64,000 bases of DNA. Source: Chitinophagaceae bacterium. GTDB lineage: Bacteria; Bacteroidota; Bacteroidia; Chitinophagales; Chitinophagaceae. Where the stretch lies: assembly GCA_016720585.1 (NCBI GenBank), contig JADKKH010000002.1:124001-188000 (forward strand). The letters run 5' to 3'. Below, piece after piece: positions 17,632 to 26,645 of this stretch. Position 1 is the first letter of the stretch; every line of letters begins with the position of its first letter. A program made the translations under genes and the position numbers. A model generated the notes under the pieces. The model was not told the origin of the DNA. It saw nothing but the letters and a program-made list of their open reading frames with translations, and made no database searches.

Positions 17632-19267
17632 CGGTAGTTGGATTAACAGGTTCTGGAATCATTTCAATGGCATGGCAGGGGCATTGTTCATAACACACCG
17701 CACAACCGGTGCAGGCATTATAATTGAACTTATACCGGTTACCTTTTCCTAATTTAATAATGGCCTCTTCCGGGCAGGCCCCGAAACATCCATCGCATTC
17801 AAAACAATTACCACAGCTCAGGCAACGTTGTGCTTCAAATCTTGCTTCAGGTTCTGATAAACCGGAAATCACTTCATCAAAACTTTTTACGGCAATGGCC
17901 GGAGCCAGTTTATCCTGTTCTTTTTGCGGCGCATCTGTTTTATACCACATGTGCAGTTTACGGTAACCGGCTGTCGGGTGTTTTTCTTTTTTTACAAATG
18001 CCTGTTGTTTTAAAAAACTATTTATATAACGGGCGGCTTTTTTACCCTGTCCAATGGCGATGGTGGAACTCCTGTTTTCACCAGGCAGCATATCTCCTCC
18101 CGCAAAAATTCCCTCGGCGCCTGTCATTCGTTGTGCATCAATATTAATCGAGCCATCCTCATTAAAAATAATTCCTGGTACAGACCGCAAAAAACCAGAG
18201 TCGGTTTCCTGGCGATTAGCAATAATCAAAACATCAGCATCAATCTTTTCAAATTCATTAGTGCCAACAGCTTTTCCTTTTTCCACTTTCATTTTTTCCA
18301 ATGTAACCAGGTACTTTTCTATAGAACTTATTTTTCTTAAAAGTTGTACATCCACTCCTTCTGCCAAAGCATCTTCAGTTTCATAATCATACGCCGGCAT
18401 CATTTTGTTATCTCCGGGAAAATAAACAGATACCTCTGAACCAAACCTCCTGAGCATGCGGGACAAATACAAGGCAAGTTTACCTCCGCCATATACCACC
18501 ACTTTTTTTCTGACATAGGGAGATGAGTTCGATTTCACTTCATTAAAAAAAGAAAATGCATCAGTGATATATACTGAATTATCATGTTCAAAATTCTCTT
18601 TGTGAATCAATTGTGCCCCGATTGCCAGAAAGACAGCATCAAATTTTCCCGCTTCTTTTTCAGTCAGCACATCCTGTACTTTATAATTCAAGCGAATCTT
18701 TATCCCCGTTCTCGCAATACGATCCACTTCAAAATCCAGTATTTCTTTTGGCAAACGGTATTCCGGCACACCTGTCCATAACAAACCACCCGGCCGCCCT
18801 CCGGCTTCGTAAACTTCCACCTCATGCCCCATCCGGGCCAGGTGATATGCGGCTGATAAACCAGAGGGGCCGGCACCTATTACCAGCACTCTTTTCCCGG
18901 TTGCATAAGCCACGAATTGAATCGGCCATTTTTGTTTGATGGCTTCATCCCCGATATACCGCTCCACCGCATGAATATTCACAGTGGTATCAATGTGGGT
19001 TCTGTTGCATCCCGTCTCGCAGGGCTTTACACATACACGACCCATGATAGCCGGGAAAGGATTGTCCTCGACCAGGGTTTGAAATGCCTCAAAATAATTC
19101 CCGGCCTGTGCAAAAGCCATCCAGGCCTGTATATTTTCTCCTGCCGGGCAGGCACTATTACAGGGAGGCATAAAATCAACATAAACGGGACGTTGGGATC
19201 GCTTATGGCCGGTACCTTCCGCATGTATCGAAAGATCAACGGGTTTGGTAATATCAATTTCAGACAT
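17618..19267 (-). CDS. GltD-like NAD(P)H oxidoreductase with C-terminal ferredoxin domain
   Basis: This 549-residue flavoprotein is related to the small subunit of glutamate synthase, NfnB and PreT. It has an N-terminal cluster domain (PPCNSACPAGENIQAW and GRVCVKPCETGCNR), a FAD motif GAGPSGLSAAYHLAR near residue 130, an NAD(P) Rossmann motif VVYGGGKLAL, and a C-terminal domain with two [4Fe-4S] motifs near residues 489 and 522 (CGNCFECDGCFGACP and CTGCAVCYEQCP). It is cotranscribed with PFOR, with no GltB partner nearby, so a ferredoxin:NAD(P)H exchange or a direct partner role to PFOR is more likely than glutamate synthesis. The second Rossmann glycine pattern GGGKLAL deviates from the usual GGGNTAM. 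Confidence 0.85.
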   Translation of the reverse strand: MSEIDITKPVDLSIHAEGTGHKRSQRPVYVDFMPPCNSACPAGENIQAWMAFAQAGNYFEAFQTLVEDNPFPAIMGRVCVKPCETGCNRTHIDTTVNIHAVERYIGDEAIKQKWPIQFVAYATGKRVLVIGAGPSGLSAAYHLARMGHEVEVYEAGGRPGGLLWTGVPEYRLPKEILDFEVDRIARTGIKIRLNYKVQDVLTEKEAGKFDAVFLAIGAQLIHKENFEHDNSVYITDAFSFFNEVKSNSSPYVRKKVVVYGGGKLALYLSRMLRRFGSEVSVYFPGDNKMMPAYDYETEDALAEGVDVQLLRKISSIEKYLVTLEKMKVEKGKAVGTNEFEKIDADVLIIANRQETDSGFLRSVPGIIFNEDGSINIDAQRMTGAEGIFAGGDMLPGENRSSTIAIGQGKKAARYINSFLKQQAFVKKEKHPTAGYRKLHMWYKTDAPQKEQDKLAPAIAVKSFDEVISGLSEPEARFEAQRCLSCGNCFECDGCFGACPEEAIIKLGKGNRYKFNYNACTGCAVCYEQCPCHAIEMIPEPVNPTTDVKK

Positions 19268-19323
19268 ACTATTAATTTTGACTAAATGGCAAATCAGCCT
19301 TCCCGAAAATGAAGGAAATCACA

Positions 19324-19389
19324 GCAAAGTAGAATCTGTATCTAAACAGGAAGGTGATATAGTTCAAGGGGGAAAATGATTCCTATCAT
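19324..19389 (-). promoter_or_regulatory. candidate Fnr/Crp-type operator and -7 box of the GltD-like/PFOR operon
   Basis: ATGATTCCTATCAT (19376-19389) is a perfect ATGAT-N4-ATCAT palindrome. On the minus strand ATTCTACTTTGC (19335-19324) contains the TACTTTG box and matches 12 of 12 bases of the tnaA box. The centre-to-TTTG distance is about 54 bases, that is two helical turns more than at tnaA, as expected for class I versus class II activation. The predicted leader is about 50 bases. Confidence 0.5.
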
Positions 19390-19442
19390 ATTACCGAACA
19401 ATAGGTTGAAGAGGGGTTTTGGCTAAAACAAAAAGCCCTCCC

Positions 19443-21023
<1,581 letters not shown>

Positions 21024-21146
21024 AAGTCGGCAAAGATAATGCAGAACCCAGATTTACAGGATTTGAAAGAATATCAGTAATGTTTTACCCGATAGTCCTG
21101 AGGCATCGAAGGATCGGGTTTCAATTTATGAATAATCGAATTTAAC

Positions 21147-21217
21147 CACAGAGACACAAAGTCACAGAGAAACACAGGGTAAACACAGTGAAACTCCGTG
21201 TTCCACTTGTCTCTGTG
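21147..21217. repeat. CACAGAG-type intergenic inverted repeat
   Basis: CACAGAGACA (21147-21156) is the exact inverse of TGTCTCTGTG (21208-21217), with further CACAG motifs between. The same word family borders the GxxExxY cassette near 35.9 and 36.36 kb, so it is a dispersed repeat in this genome. Confidence 0.6.
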
Positions 21218-21237
21218 CCTGTCTGCCGGCAGGCATT
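21218..21237. repeat. CTGCCGGCAG palindromic repeat, copy 1
   Basis: CCTGTCTGCCGGCAGGCA is a slightly imperfect copy of a 20-base palindrome built on CTGCCGGCAG. Other copies are at 23173, 23233 and 42084, all outside recognised genes. Confidence 0.7.
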
Positions 21238-21298
21238 GTAAAAAAAAATTAAAACCCGATAACTGCGGGGGCGATAATACCAAAATATCAGCAAACAA

Positions 21299-21649
21299 CT
21301 ATTTCAACTTCTCATTTTGCTGATGTCTGTCTCCATCCCTATTATTTTTCTTTTCAAAATTCTTTTCCAATGCCTCTGTCAGATTCACCCCTGTTTGGTT
21401 GGCCAGGCAAAATAACACCCACAGCACATCGGCCATTTCATCGGCCATAAGACCTCTCCTAACCTCCCCACTAAGAGGAGGAACAGAACCCTCCCGGTAA
21501 GATTGATCACCATATTGCCGGGATATGTGCCTGGCAAGTTCCCCTACTTCTTCAGTAAGGATGGCCATATTGGTCAACTCGCTGAAATAGCGGACTCCCA
21601 CCGTTTTTATCCATCCATCCACCTGTTGCTGGGCTTGCTGAATCGTCAT
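21299..21649 (-). CDS. MazG-like nucleotide pyrophosphohydrolase with in-frame repeat insertion
   Basis: This protein resembles all-alpha NTP pyrophosphohydrolases of the MazG-like group, which hydrolyse (d)NTPs to monophosphates. The family metal motif appears as LTEEVGELARH and DEMADVLWVLFCLANQTG, giving the ExxE and ExxD ligands. I start it at 21649 (MTIQQAQQQVDGW) since the residues before are unconserved. About 15 residues (GSVPPLSGEVRRGL) between the two halves are encoded by a palindromic repeat element at 21453-21492 inserted in frame. Such an insert should lie in the loop between helices, so activity may survive. The C-terminus is lysine and asparagine rich. Confidence 0.82.
   Translation of the reverse strand: MTIQQAQQQVDGWIKTVGVRYFSELTNMAILTEEVGELARHISRQYGDQSYREGSVPPLSGEVRRGLMADEMADVLWVLFCLANQTGVNLTEALEKNFEKKNNRDGDRHQQNEKLK
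21453..21492. repeat. CCTAA...GAGG palindromic element inside the MazG-like gene
   Basis: CCTCTCCTAACCTCCCC and AAGAGGAGGAACAG form an inverted pair around a 3-base loop. It resembles the CCCTAA...GGGGACTT elements at 22091, 53115, 53439 and 55897. It is read through in frame by the MazG-like gene. Confidence 0.6.
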
Positions 21650-21751
21650 AACAAATATTTTAGAATATGATTTGCAATATAGCATGATTCTTGCCGTTTC
21701 AGACTCCCTACCCTTTTGAAAAACTACCTAACCAATTCCTTTAAAAGATTA

Positions 21752-22099
21752 ATGTATTCTATGATGCGCGCTGTCCGCAGGCTTATGGCCGTTGTATCCC
21801 TGTCCTTTGTGGTTGCTTTCTCTCAGGCACAACCCGCTATGGACGTGCCGGGGAAAAAAGAAGTCAAACCTTATCAACTCCTAAGTTCCGGCAGGCAAAT
21901 CACTATAAAAAGTACCCGGGAAATAAAACATATTATGCTCTGGACCACCAGCGGCTACCGGGTGGTGGAACAAAAAGAAATCAACAACAATTATTTTGTA
22001 CTGACGATCCCGGTGAGCCAGAAAACCTTTTTCCTGATGATCGGGTTGAGCGGCGGAAAGATTTATACAGAAAAAATAGGAATAAGAGATGCCCCCTAA
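21752..22099 (+). CDS. small secreted protein with T9SS C-terminal-domain-like fold pattern
   Basis: The protein has about 115 residues and starts with a signal peptide (MMRAVRRLMAVVSLSFVVAFSQA). The remainder alternates short strands and turns: ITIKSTREI, IMLWTTSGYRV, INNNYFVLTIP, and a final KIYTEKIGI. This resembles the Por secretion (type A) C-terminal sorting domain but without any cargo domain. The frame is open back to a TTG at 21716; I prefer the ATG at 21752, and 21761 is also possible. Its TAA stop comes from a palindromic repeat (CCCCCTAAATCCCC), so the original C-terminus may have been a little different. Function is unknown. Confidence 0.6.
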   Translation: MYSMMRAVRRLMAVVSLSFVVAFSQAQPAMDVPGKKEVKPYQLLSSGRQITIKSTREIKHIMLWTTSGYRVVEQKEINNNYFVLTIPVSQKTFFLMIGLSGGKIYTEKIGIRDAP

Positions 22100-22122
22100 A
22101 TCCCCACAAGGGGGACTTTTAG
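22091..22122 (+). repeat. CCCTAA...GGGGACTT palindromic element supplying a stop codon
   Basis: GCCCCCTAAATCCCC is followed by AAGGGGGACTTTTAG, forming a hairpin. The TAA of this element ends the small secreted protein gene. It may also act as a terminator because of the T run. Confidence 0.65.
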
Positions 22123-22184
22123 ATACTGATCATTTAAAAAATCATTATTGAATTAGCGCCTTTTATTTTATCACATTGTATTCC

Positions 22185-22637
22185 TCACTCTCTTTGCTTT
22201 GTATCAATTATAATTGTAACAGGCCCATCATTCAGCAATTCCACTTTCATATCCGCTCCGAAAATGCCGGTTCCAATTTCTTTTCCCATATCCGTTGATA
22301 ATTGCTGTATCATTTTTTCATATAACGGAACAGCTATATCCGGTTTGCTGGCTTTGATATAAGACGGACGATTCCCTTTTTTAGTTGAAGCATGCAAAGT
22401 AAACTGGCTTATTAAAAGTATTTCGCCATTTTTATCTTTCACCGATTCATTCATAACCCCATTATTATCATCAAAGATGCGGAGGTTGACAATTTTTCCG
22501 GAAAGCCATTCAATGTCTTCGGCAGTATCTGCATCTTCAATGCCTAACAACACCAGTAAACCCATTCCGATCTGAGAATGAATTTTACCGTCAATCGCTA
22601 CACTTGCCCTGCTTACCCGTTGAATAACTGCGCGCAT
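22185..22637 (-). CDS. dtd: D-aminoacyl-tRNA deacylase
   Basis: DTD removes D-amino acids (and glycine mischarged on tRNA-Ala) from tRNA. The two family motifs are present: SQFTLHA near residue 78 and NDGPVT near residue 136. The start MRAVIQRVSRASV is the usual N-terminus and the length of 150 is standard. It stands alone on the minus strand, divergent from arfB with about 120 bases between them. Both genes serve translation quality control, which may be chance. Confidence is high because of the motifs. Confidence 0.95.
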   Translation of the reverse strand: MRAVIQRVSRASVAIDGKIHSQIGMGLLVLLGIEDADTAEDIEWLSGKIVNLRIFDDNNGVMNESVKDKNGEILLISQFTLHASTKKGNRPSYIKASKPDIAVPLYEKMIQQLSTDMGKEIGTGIFGADMKVELLNDGPVTIIIDTKQRE

Positions 22638-22756
22638 ACTTGTTTCTGGTTACTGGTCAATTGTTAATGGTTATCCTGTAAAGATAATTTCAATCCTTTA
22701 ATGAACATTAACTTTGAGGGAATTTAACCAGCAACCAGCAACCAGTAAACAGTACC

Positions 22757-23161
22757 ATGATTGATATAAGAAAAGAAATATCCTTTCAAACTACCCGCAG
22801 CGGTGGTAAAGGCGGGCAGAATGTAAATAAAGTGGAGACAGCTGTCATCGCTTCATTTCATATTGATTCATCACAATTACTATCGGACGAACAAAAGGCG
22901 TTGCTGAAAGAAAAATTGGTCAACCGTATAAACAGGGATGGTTACTTACAGGTAAAATCCCAGATCCACAGGACCCAGTTAGCTAATAAAGAAGAATCGG
23001 TAGAAAAAATAAATATGCTGATAAAAAGGGCCCTGGAAAAGAAAAAGGCCCGCATTGCCACCAAAGCCAGCAGAGTATCTAAAGAAAAAAGGTTAGAGTC
23101 TAAAAAAAGAAAAGCTGAAGTTAAATCCGGAAGGCAAAGATTCAGAAATGAGAATCTTTAA
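22757..23161 (+). CDS. arfB: alternative ribosome-rescue factor / peptidyl-tRNA hydrolase
   Basis: ArfB (YaeJ/ICT1-like) enters stalled ribosomes and hydrolyses the peptidyl-tRNA. The catalytic GGQ motif lies in RSGGKGGQNVNKVET near residues 16-28. The lysine- and arginine-rich C-terminal tail (from about residue 96) fits the segment that probes the empty mRNA channel. At 134 residues the length matches the family. The lack of codon-recognition domains separates it from RF1/RF2. It is followed by a nested palindromic repeat region starting right at the stop codon. Confidence 0.93.
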   Translation: MIDIRKEISFQTTRSGGKGGQNVNKVETAVIASFHIDSSQLLSDEQKALLKEKLVNRINRDGYLQVKSQIHRTQLANKEESVEKINMLIKRALEKKKARIATKASRVSKEKRLESKKRKAEVKSGRQRFRNENL

Positions 23162-23272
23162 ATTCCCACAAACCTGCCTACCGGCAGGCAGGGACACCAA
23201 GAGCACAAAGGGATTTAGCCCTCCTTTGTGTACCTGCCTTCCGTCAGGCAGGCTTCGTAGCTTGGTGGGAAA
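23162..23272. repeat. nested palindromic repeat region
   Basis: The outer arms ATTCCCAC and GTGGGAAAT and the inner arms GCACAAAGG and CCTTTGTGT form one large inverted repeat. Two 20-base CTGCC-type palindromes (23173-23192 and 23233-23252) are inserted, one in each arm. The arrangement looks like one repeat family inside another. Confidence 0.6.
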
Positions 23273-23280
23273 TAAATTTG
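23273..23280 (+). promoter_or_regulatory. TAAATTTG -7 box before the peroxidase gene
   Basis: TAAATTTG matches the bacteroidal -7 consensus TAnnTTTG and lies 25 bases before the GTG start at 23306. I see no clear -33 element. Confidence 0.4.
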
Positions 23281-23305
23281 TAAATTAGCCATTCAAATCA
23301 ACCCT

Positions 23306-24352
23306 GTGCGAAAAAGCCTGCTGACGATATTGTCCATCTTATCCCTTACGGTTCTTTCCGCTTATTTATTAGGGGCCTGTAAAAAAGAGCAGCATACAAG
23401 CGGCCTGCAATTATTAAAACAAGAAATTCCCGTTGGCTTCCCAAATCCTGCTTATACCTTTCAGGATAATCCATTGAGCCAGGAAGGTTTTGAATTAGGC
23501 CGAAAATTATTTTATGATGGCCGTCTTTCGATTGATAATCTGCATCCCTGTTCTTCTTGTCACCAACAAGTAGGGGCATTTGGAACGTTTGAACATGATC
23601 GCAGTCACGGAGTGAATGATTCACATACCCTGCGCAATGCACCGGTTTTATTCAATCTTGCCTGGAACACAAGTTTCCACTGGGACGGGGAATTCACTTC
23701 ACTCAAGGATGCTGTTGCACAACCACTCAACGGGCATATTGAAATGGGAGAAACCTATGAAGGGGTAATCAACAAAATAAAAGATGACAAGTCTTACCAG
23801 GAGATGTTTAAAAAAGTTTTTCGCTATCCTTTTATTCGGCCTGAATTTATTTTAAAGGCTCTGGCACAATTTACCGGGTATATGGTTTCGGCTGATTCAA
23901 AATATGACCGTTATAAAAAAGGAACCATAGCCTTTACATTACAGGAAGAAAACGGTTACCAGTTGTTCAGGGCCAATTGTGCTACCTGTCATCCCGAACC
24001 GATGTTTACTGATTTTAGTTTCCGAAACATCGGATTACCCGTGGATAATTTTCTGAAAGATTTTGGACGGATGAGAATTACCGGGAAAAAAGAAGACTCC
24101 TTAAAATTTAAAGTACCCACACTCCGCAATTCCTATATTTCTTCCAACTATATGCACGACGGAAGATTTAACACCCTGCAACAGTGTATCAATCACTATC
24201 GCATCGGCGTGCAACCGGGTGCAACGCTGGACCCCCTGCTGACGAATGGAATAAGCCTGACCAATTCCCAGGCGACCGATATTGCCATATTCCTTCGCAC
24301 ATTAACCGATTCTGTATTTCTGAAAGATCCCCGGTTTCAGCAACCACAATAA
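23306..24352 (+). CDS. dihaem cytochrome c peroxidase lipoprotein (MauG/CcpA family)
   Basis: This periplasmic or outer-membrane-attached enzyme would reduce hydrogen peroxide with electrons from a cytochrome. Two haem c sites are visible: CSSCH (Cys82-His86) and CATCH (Cys225-His229). The N-terminus is a lipoprotein signal ending in LLGAC (Cys25). At 348 residues it matches the family. Translation starts at a GTG (23306). The C-terminal half has the DGRF and LRTLTD segments typical of the group. The neighbour downstream is convergent with 2 bases between stops, so it is a single-gene unit. MauG-like oxidation of another substrate cannot be excluded. Confidence 0.9.
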   Translation: MRKSLLTILSILSLTVLSAYLLGACKKEQHTSGLQLLKQEIPVGFPNPAYTFQDNPLSQEGFELGRKLFYDGRLSIDNLHPCSSCHQQVGAFGTFEHDRSHGVNDSHTLRNAPVLFNLAWNTSFHWDGEFTSLKDAVAQPLNGHIEMGETYEGVINKIKDDKSYQEMFKKVFRYPFIRPEFILKALAQFTGYMVSADSKYDRYKKGTIAFTLQEENGYQLFRANCATCHPEPMFTDFSFRNIGLPVDNFLKDFGRMRITGKKEDSLKFKVPTLRNSYISSNYMHDGRFNTLQQCINHYRIGVQPGATLDPLLTNGISLTNSQATDIAIFLRTLTDSVFLKDPRFQQPQ

Positions 24353-24354
24353 GC

Positions 24355-25002
24355 CTAATTCTTATTTCTTTTTCCCCGTAGCGTTTCGAGACTTAACTTA
24401 TTCGCTTCAATTTCTTTCACAGTATCATCCTGTGTTTTCAGGTTTTCTTCAATCTTTTTGTCCAGTACGATTCTATCTTCCTGGAGGTTTTTAAGTTTTT
24501 TCTCAGCTTTGGCTAAGGTTTCTTCCTGGTCTCTAATCCGTATTTCAAGATGGGCTGCTTCTATATCCGGAATGAGGTTGTTCAAAAATGATTTAGCCTT
24601 ACCCAGGCTGTAAGCTTCCATTTTAACCATGGCATTTTCATCCCCTTTCATCATGATCATATAAAATTCGGACTCGTCACTTTCTTTCCGGCTTTTACGT
24701 TCCACTTTAATAAGGTAATCCATCTTGTCTTTACTTATCTCCGTTATATAAGCATTCTTAAATAACAGGAATCCCTTGTCCTTATTTAAAAAACCTTTTT
24801 CCTCTTTGGCTTTGTACCCAATCTTTTCCATCCTGCTGATGATCGCATTCTCCACCGCCTCCGGAGGATAAGAATAATCGATGGCAATAGCGGGTTGTTT
24901 TTTCTTATCATATTGAATCGTGCTTTCATAGGCCTGCCCGGCACCAGCTATGGATAGGGTGAGTACCGACAGAAATAATAATGTAACCTGCTTCATATAC
25001 AT
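24355..25002 (-). CDS. secreted coiled-coil protein of unknown function
   Basis: This 215-residue protein has a signal peptide (VTLLFLSVLTLSIAGAGQA) and no further membrane segment. The middle (residues about 40-140) forms an alpha/beta segment with many lysines. From about residue 150 to the end it is a heptad-rich coiled coil (DQEETLAKAEKKLKNLQED and onward). I do not recognise the family. It is convergent with the peroxidase and lies about 130 bases from the divergent flippase gene. A periplasmic structural or adaptor role is possible, but nothing in the sequence shows it. Confidence 0.7.
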   Translation of the reverse strand: MYMKQVTLLFLSVLTLSIAGAGQAYESTIQYDKKKQPAIAIDYSYPPEAVENAIISRMEKIGYKAKEEKGFLNKDKGFLLFKNAYITEISKDKMDYLIKVERKSRKESDESEFYMIMMKGDENAMVKMEAYSLGKAKSFLNNLIPDIEAAHLEIRIRDQEETLAKAEKKLKNLQEDRIVLDKKIEENLKTQDDTVKEIEANKLSLETLRGKRNKN

Positions 25003-25101
25003 TTTTTTAACCCTAAAGATACAGGAAGAACCAAAACCGTTGCAATACTCATAAATAATGGCTTACCTATCGCCAAATTCGTTTTTTGGCTGCTCAACAA
25101 C

Positions 25102-25109
25102 TACTTTTG
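25102..25109 (+). promoter_or_regulatory. TACTTTTG -7 box before the flippase gene
   Basis: TACTTTTG fits TAnnTTTG exactly and lies 19 bases before the TTG start at 25129. Confidence 0.4.
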
Positions 25110-25128
25110 CTTTGAAATTTCCAATCCT

Positions 25129-26637
25129 TTGAGTGGTATTAAAAAACTGGCCGGGCAAACTTTGTGGTATGGTGTTCCCACCATCGCCAGTCGCTTTCTG
25201 GGCTACCTGATGAATCTTTCGCTGCCCCTCATTTTTGCGCAGCCATCCAAAACAGCTGACCTCACCCAGGTCTATGCAATCATCCCGTTTTTAAATGTGT
25301 TGTTTACTTATGGGCTCGAAACAGCCTATTTCCGCTTTTCCCAGGAATCGGACCCCAAAAAATTATACAATACCCTTTCGGTTTCATTATTAGGCTCTAC
25401 TATTTTCTTTACAGCATTATTGTTTGTTTTTAAAGATGATATTGCAGGTTGGGCCAATCTTGAAACACATCCGGAATATATTACCTGGATGGCCGTGATC
25501 ATTTTCTTTGATGCCATCAGTACGCTGGCTTTTGCACGGTTACGGCAGGAAAACAGGCCGAAACGATATGCTTTTGCCAGGATCTCCGGTGTACTGATGA
25601 ATGTTGGTGTGGTTATTTTATTTCTTGCTGTCATCCCAAAATACCTGGATAACCACCCGGATAGTTTTCTGAAAAATATCTATAATAAAAATACCGGCAT
25701 TGGCTACTACCTGATCGGAAATATCTGCGGCAGTATTCTTACGTTTATTTTACTACGGAAAGAATTTTTCCAGATACGTTTTCAATTTGATATGCAGATC
25801 TGGAAAAAAGTAATGCGCTATGCCTATCCCCTGATCATCGTTGGGATGGGTGGTATGATAAACGATATGCTCAGCCGGTTGATCTATCAGCATGTGGTCA
25901 ATCTTCCGGAAGAACAGGCCAAACATGAGCTGGGTATTTTTGGAAATATTTACCGCCTGGCCGTATTGATCACCATTATGATACAGGCTTTCCGCATGGC
26001 TGCTGAGCCCTTCTTTTTTAACAGGAGCAAAGAAGAAGATGCACCCCGCACCTATGCCCGCGTCATGAAATTTTTTGTGATTGCTTCCTGTTTTATGTTT
26101 CTTTTTATCAGCCTTTATATTGATGTATTCCGCTGGTTCTTCATCGCCGTTCACAAACCAGCCTGGGTAGAAGGGCTGTATATTGTTCCCTTACTGGCTT
26201 TGGGAAATATTTTCCTCGGTATTTATTACAACCTCAGCATCTGGTACAAACTAAAACATAAGAATATGCTGGGCGCCCTGATTACAATTGCCGGGGCATT
26301 AATTACGATTGCACTGAATATCGTTTTGATACCCAAATACCATTACCTCGGTGCTGCCATTGCCACTTTCTCCTGTTACTTATTTATGATGATCACCAGC
26401 TATGTTATGGGCCAAAAATATTACCCCGTACCCTATGCAAAGAAAAAACTGATAGCTTATTTAGTACTGGTAGTGCTGATATACCTGGCTCACCGGGGAA
26501 TGGTATATCTATGGGCCAACCATTGGTTCAACCTGGGTGCAGCAAGTTTACTGCTATTACTGTTCACTTTATTTGTTGGAAAAATTGAACGAAAAGAATT
26601 GGAAAAAATTCCATTAGCCCGGAGATTCTTGAAATAA
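25129..26637 (+). CDS. polysaccharide/oligosaccharide flippase-like membrane protein
   Basis: This 502-residue integral membrane protein has roughly 12-14 hydrophobic segments and the N-terminal pattern KKLAGQTLWYGVPTIASRFLGYLMN, typical of Wzx/RfbX-type exporters of the MOP superfamily. These flip lipid-linked sugar units across the inner membrane. Translation probably starts at a TTG (25129) following a -7 box. No polysaccharide gene cluster surrounds it, although a glycosyltransferase lies about 7 kb away, so the substrate is unknown. It may serve a housekeeping glycan instead. The gene is convergent with the hydrolase gene 8 bases downstream. Confidence 0.82.
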   Translation: MSGIKKLAGQTLWYGVPTIASRFLGYLMNLSLPLIFAQPSKTADLTQVYAIIPFLNVLFTYGLETAYFRFSQESDPKKLYNTLSVSLLGSTIFFTALLFVFKDDIAGWANLETHPEYITWMAVIIFFDAISTLAFARLRQENRPKRYAFARISGVLMNVGVVILFLAVIPKYLDNHPDSFLKNIYNKNTGIGYYLIGNICGSILTFILLRKEFFQIRFQFDMQIWKKVMRYAYPLIIVGMGGMINDMLSRLIYQHVVNLPEEQAKHELGIFGNIYRLAVLITIMIQAFRMAAEPFFFNRSKEEDAPRTYARVMKFFVIASCFMFLFISLYIDVFRWFFIAVHKPAWVEGLYIVPLLALGNIFLGIYYNLSIWYKLKHKNMLGALITIAGALITIALNIVLIPKYHYLGAAIATFSCYLFMMITSYVMGQKYYPVPYAKKKLIAYLVLVVLIYLAHRGMVYLWANHWFNLGAASLLLLLFTLFVGKIERKELEKIPLARRFLK

Positions 26638-26645
26638 AAACCAGA

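Larger units (their letters stand above)
21024..21298. other. repeat-bearing intergenic region between glyS and the MazG-like gene
   Basis: The region holds a CACAGAG-type inverted repeat and a CTGCCGG-type palindrome, listed separately. It should also contain the glyS promoter just upstream of 21023. No gene is supported. Confidence 0.5.

Noticed and set aside
21147..21237. Possible CRISPR-like or tandem repeat array
   Set aside because: The repeats are short palindromes of different families with no regular spacing and no spacers; no cas genes are present.
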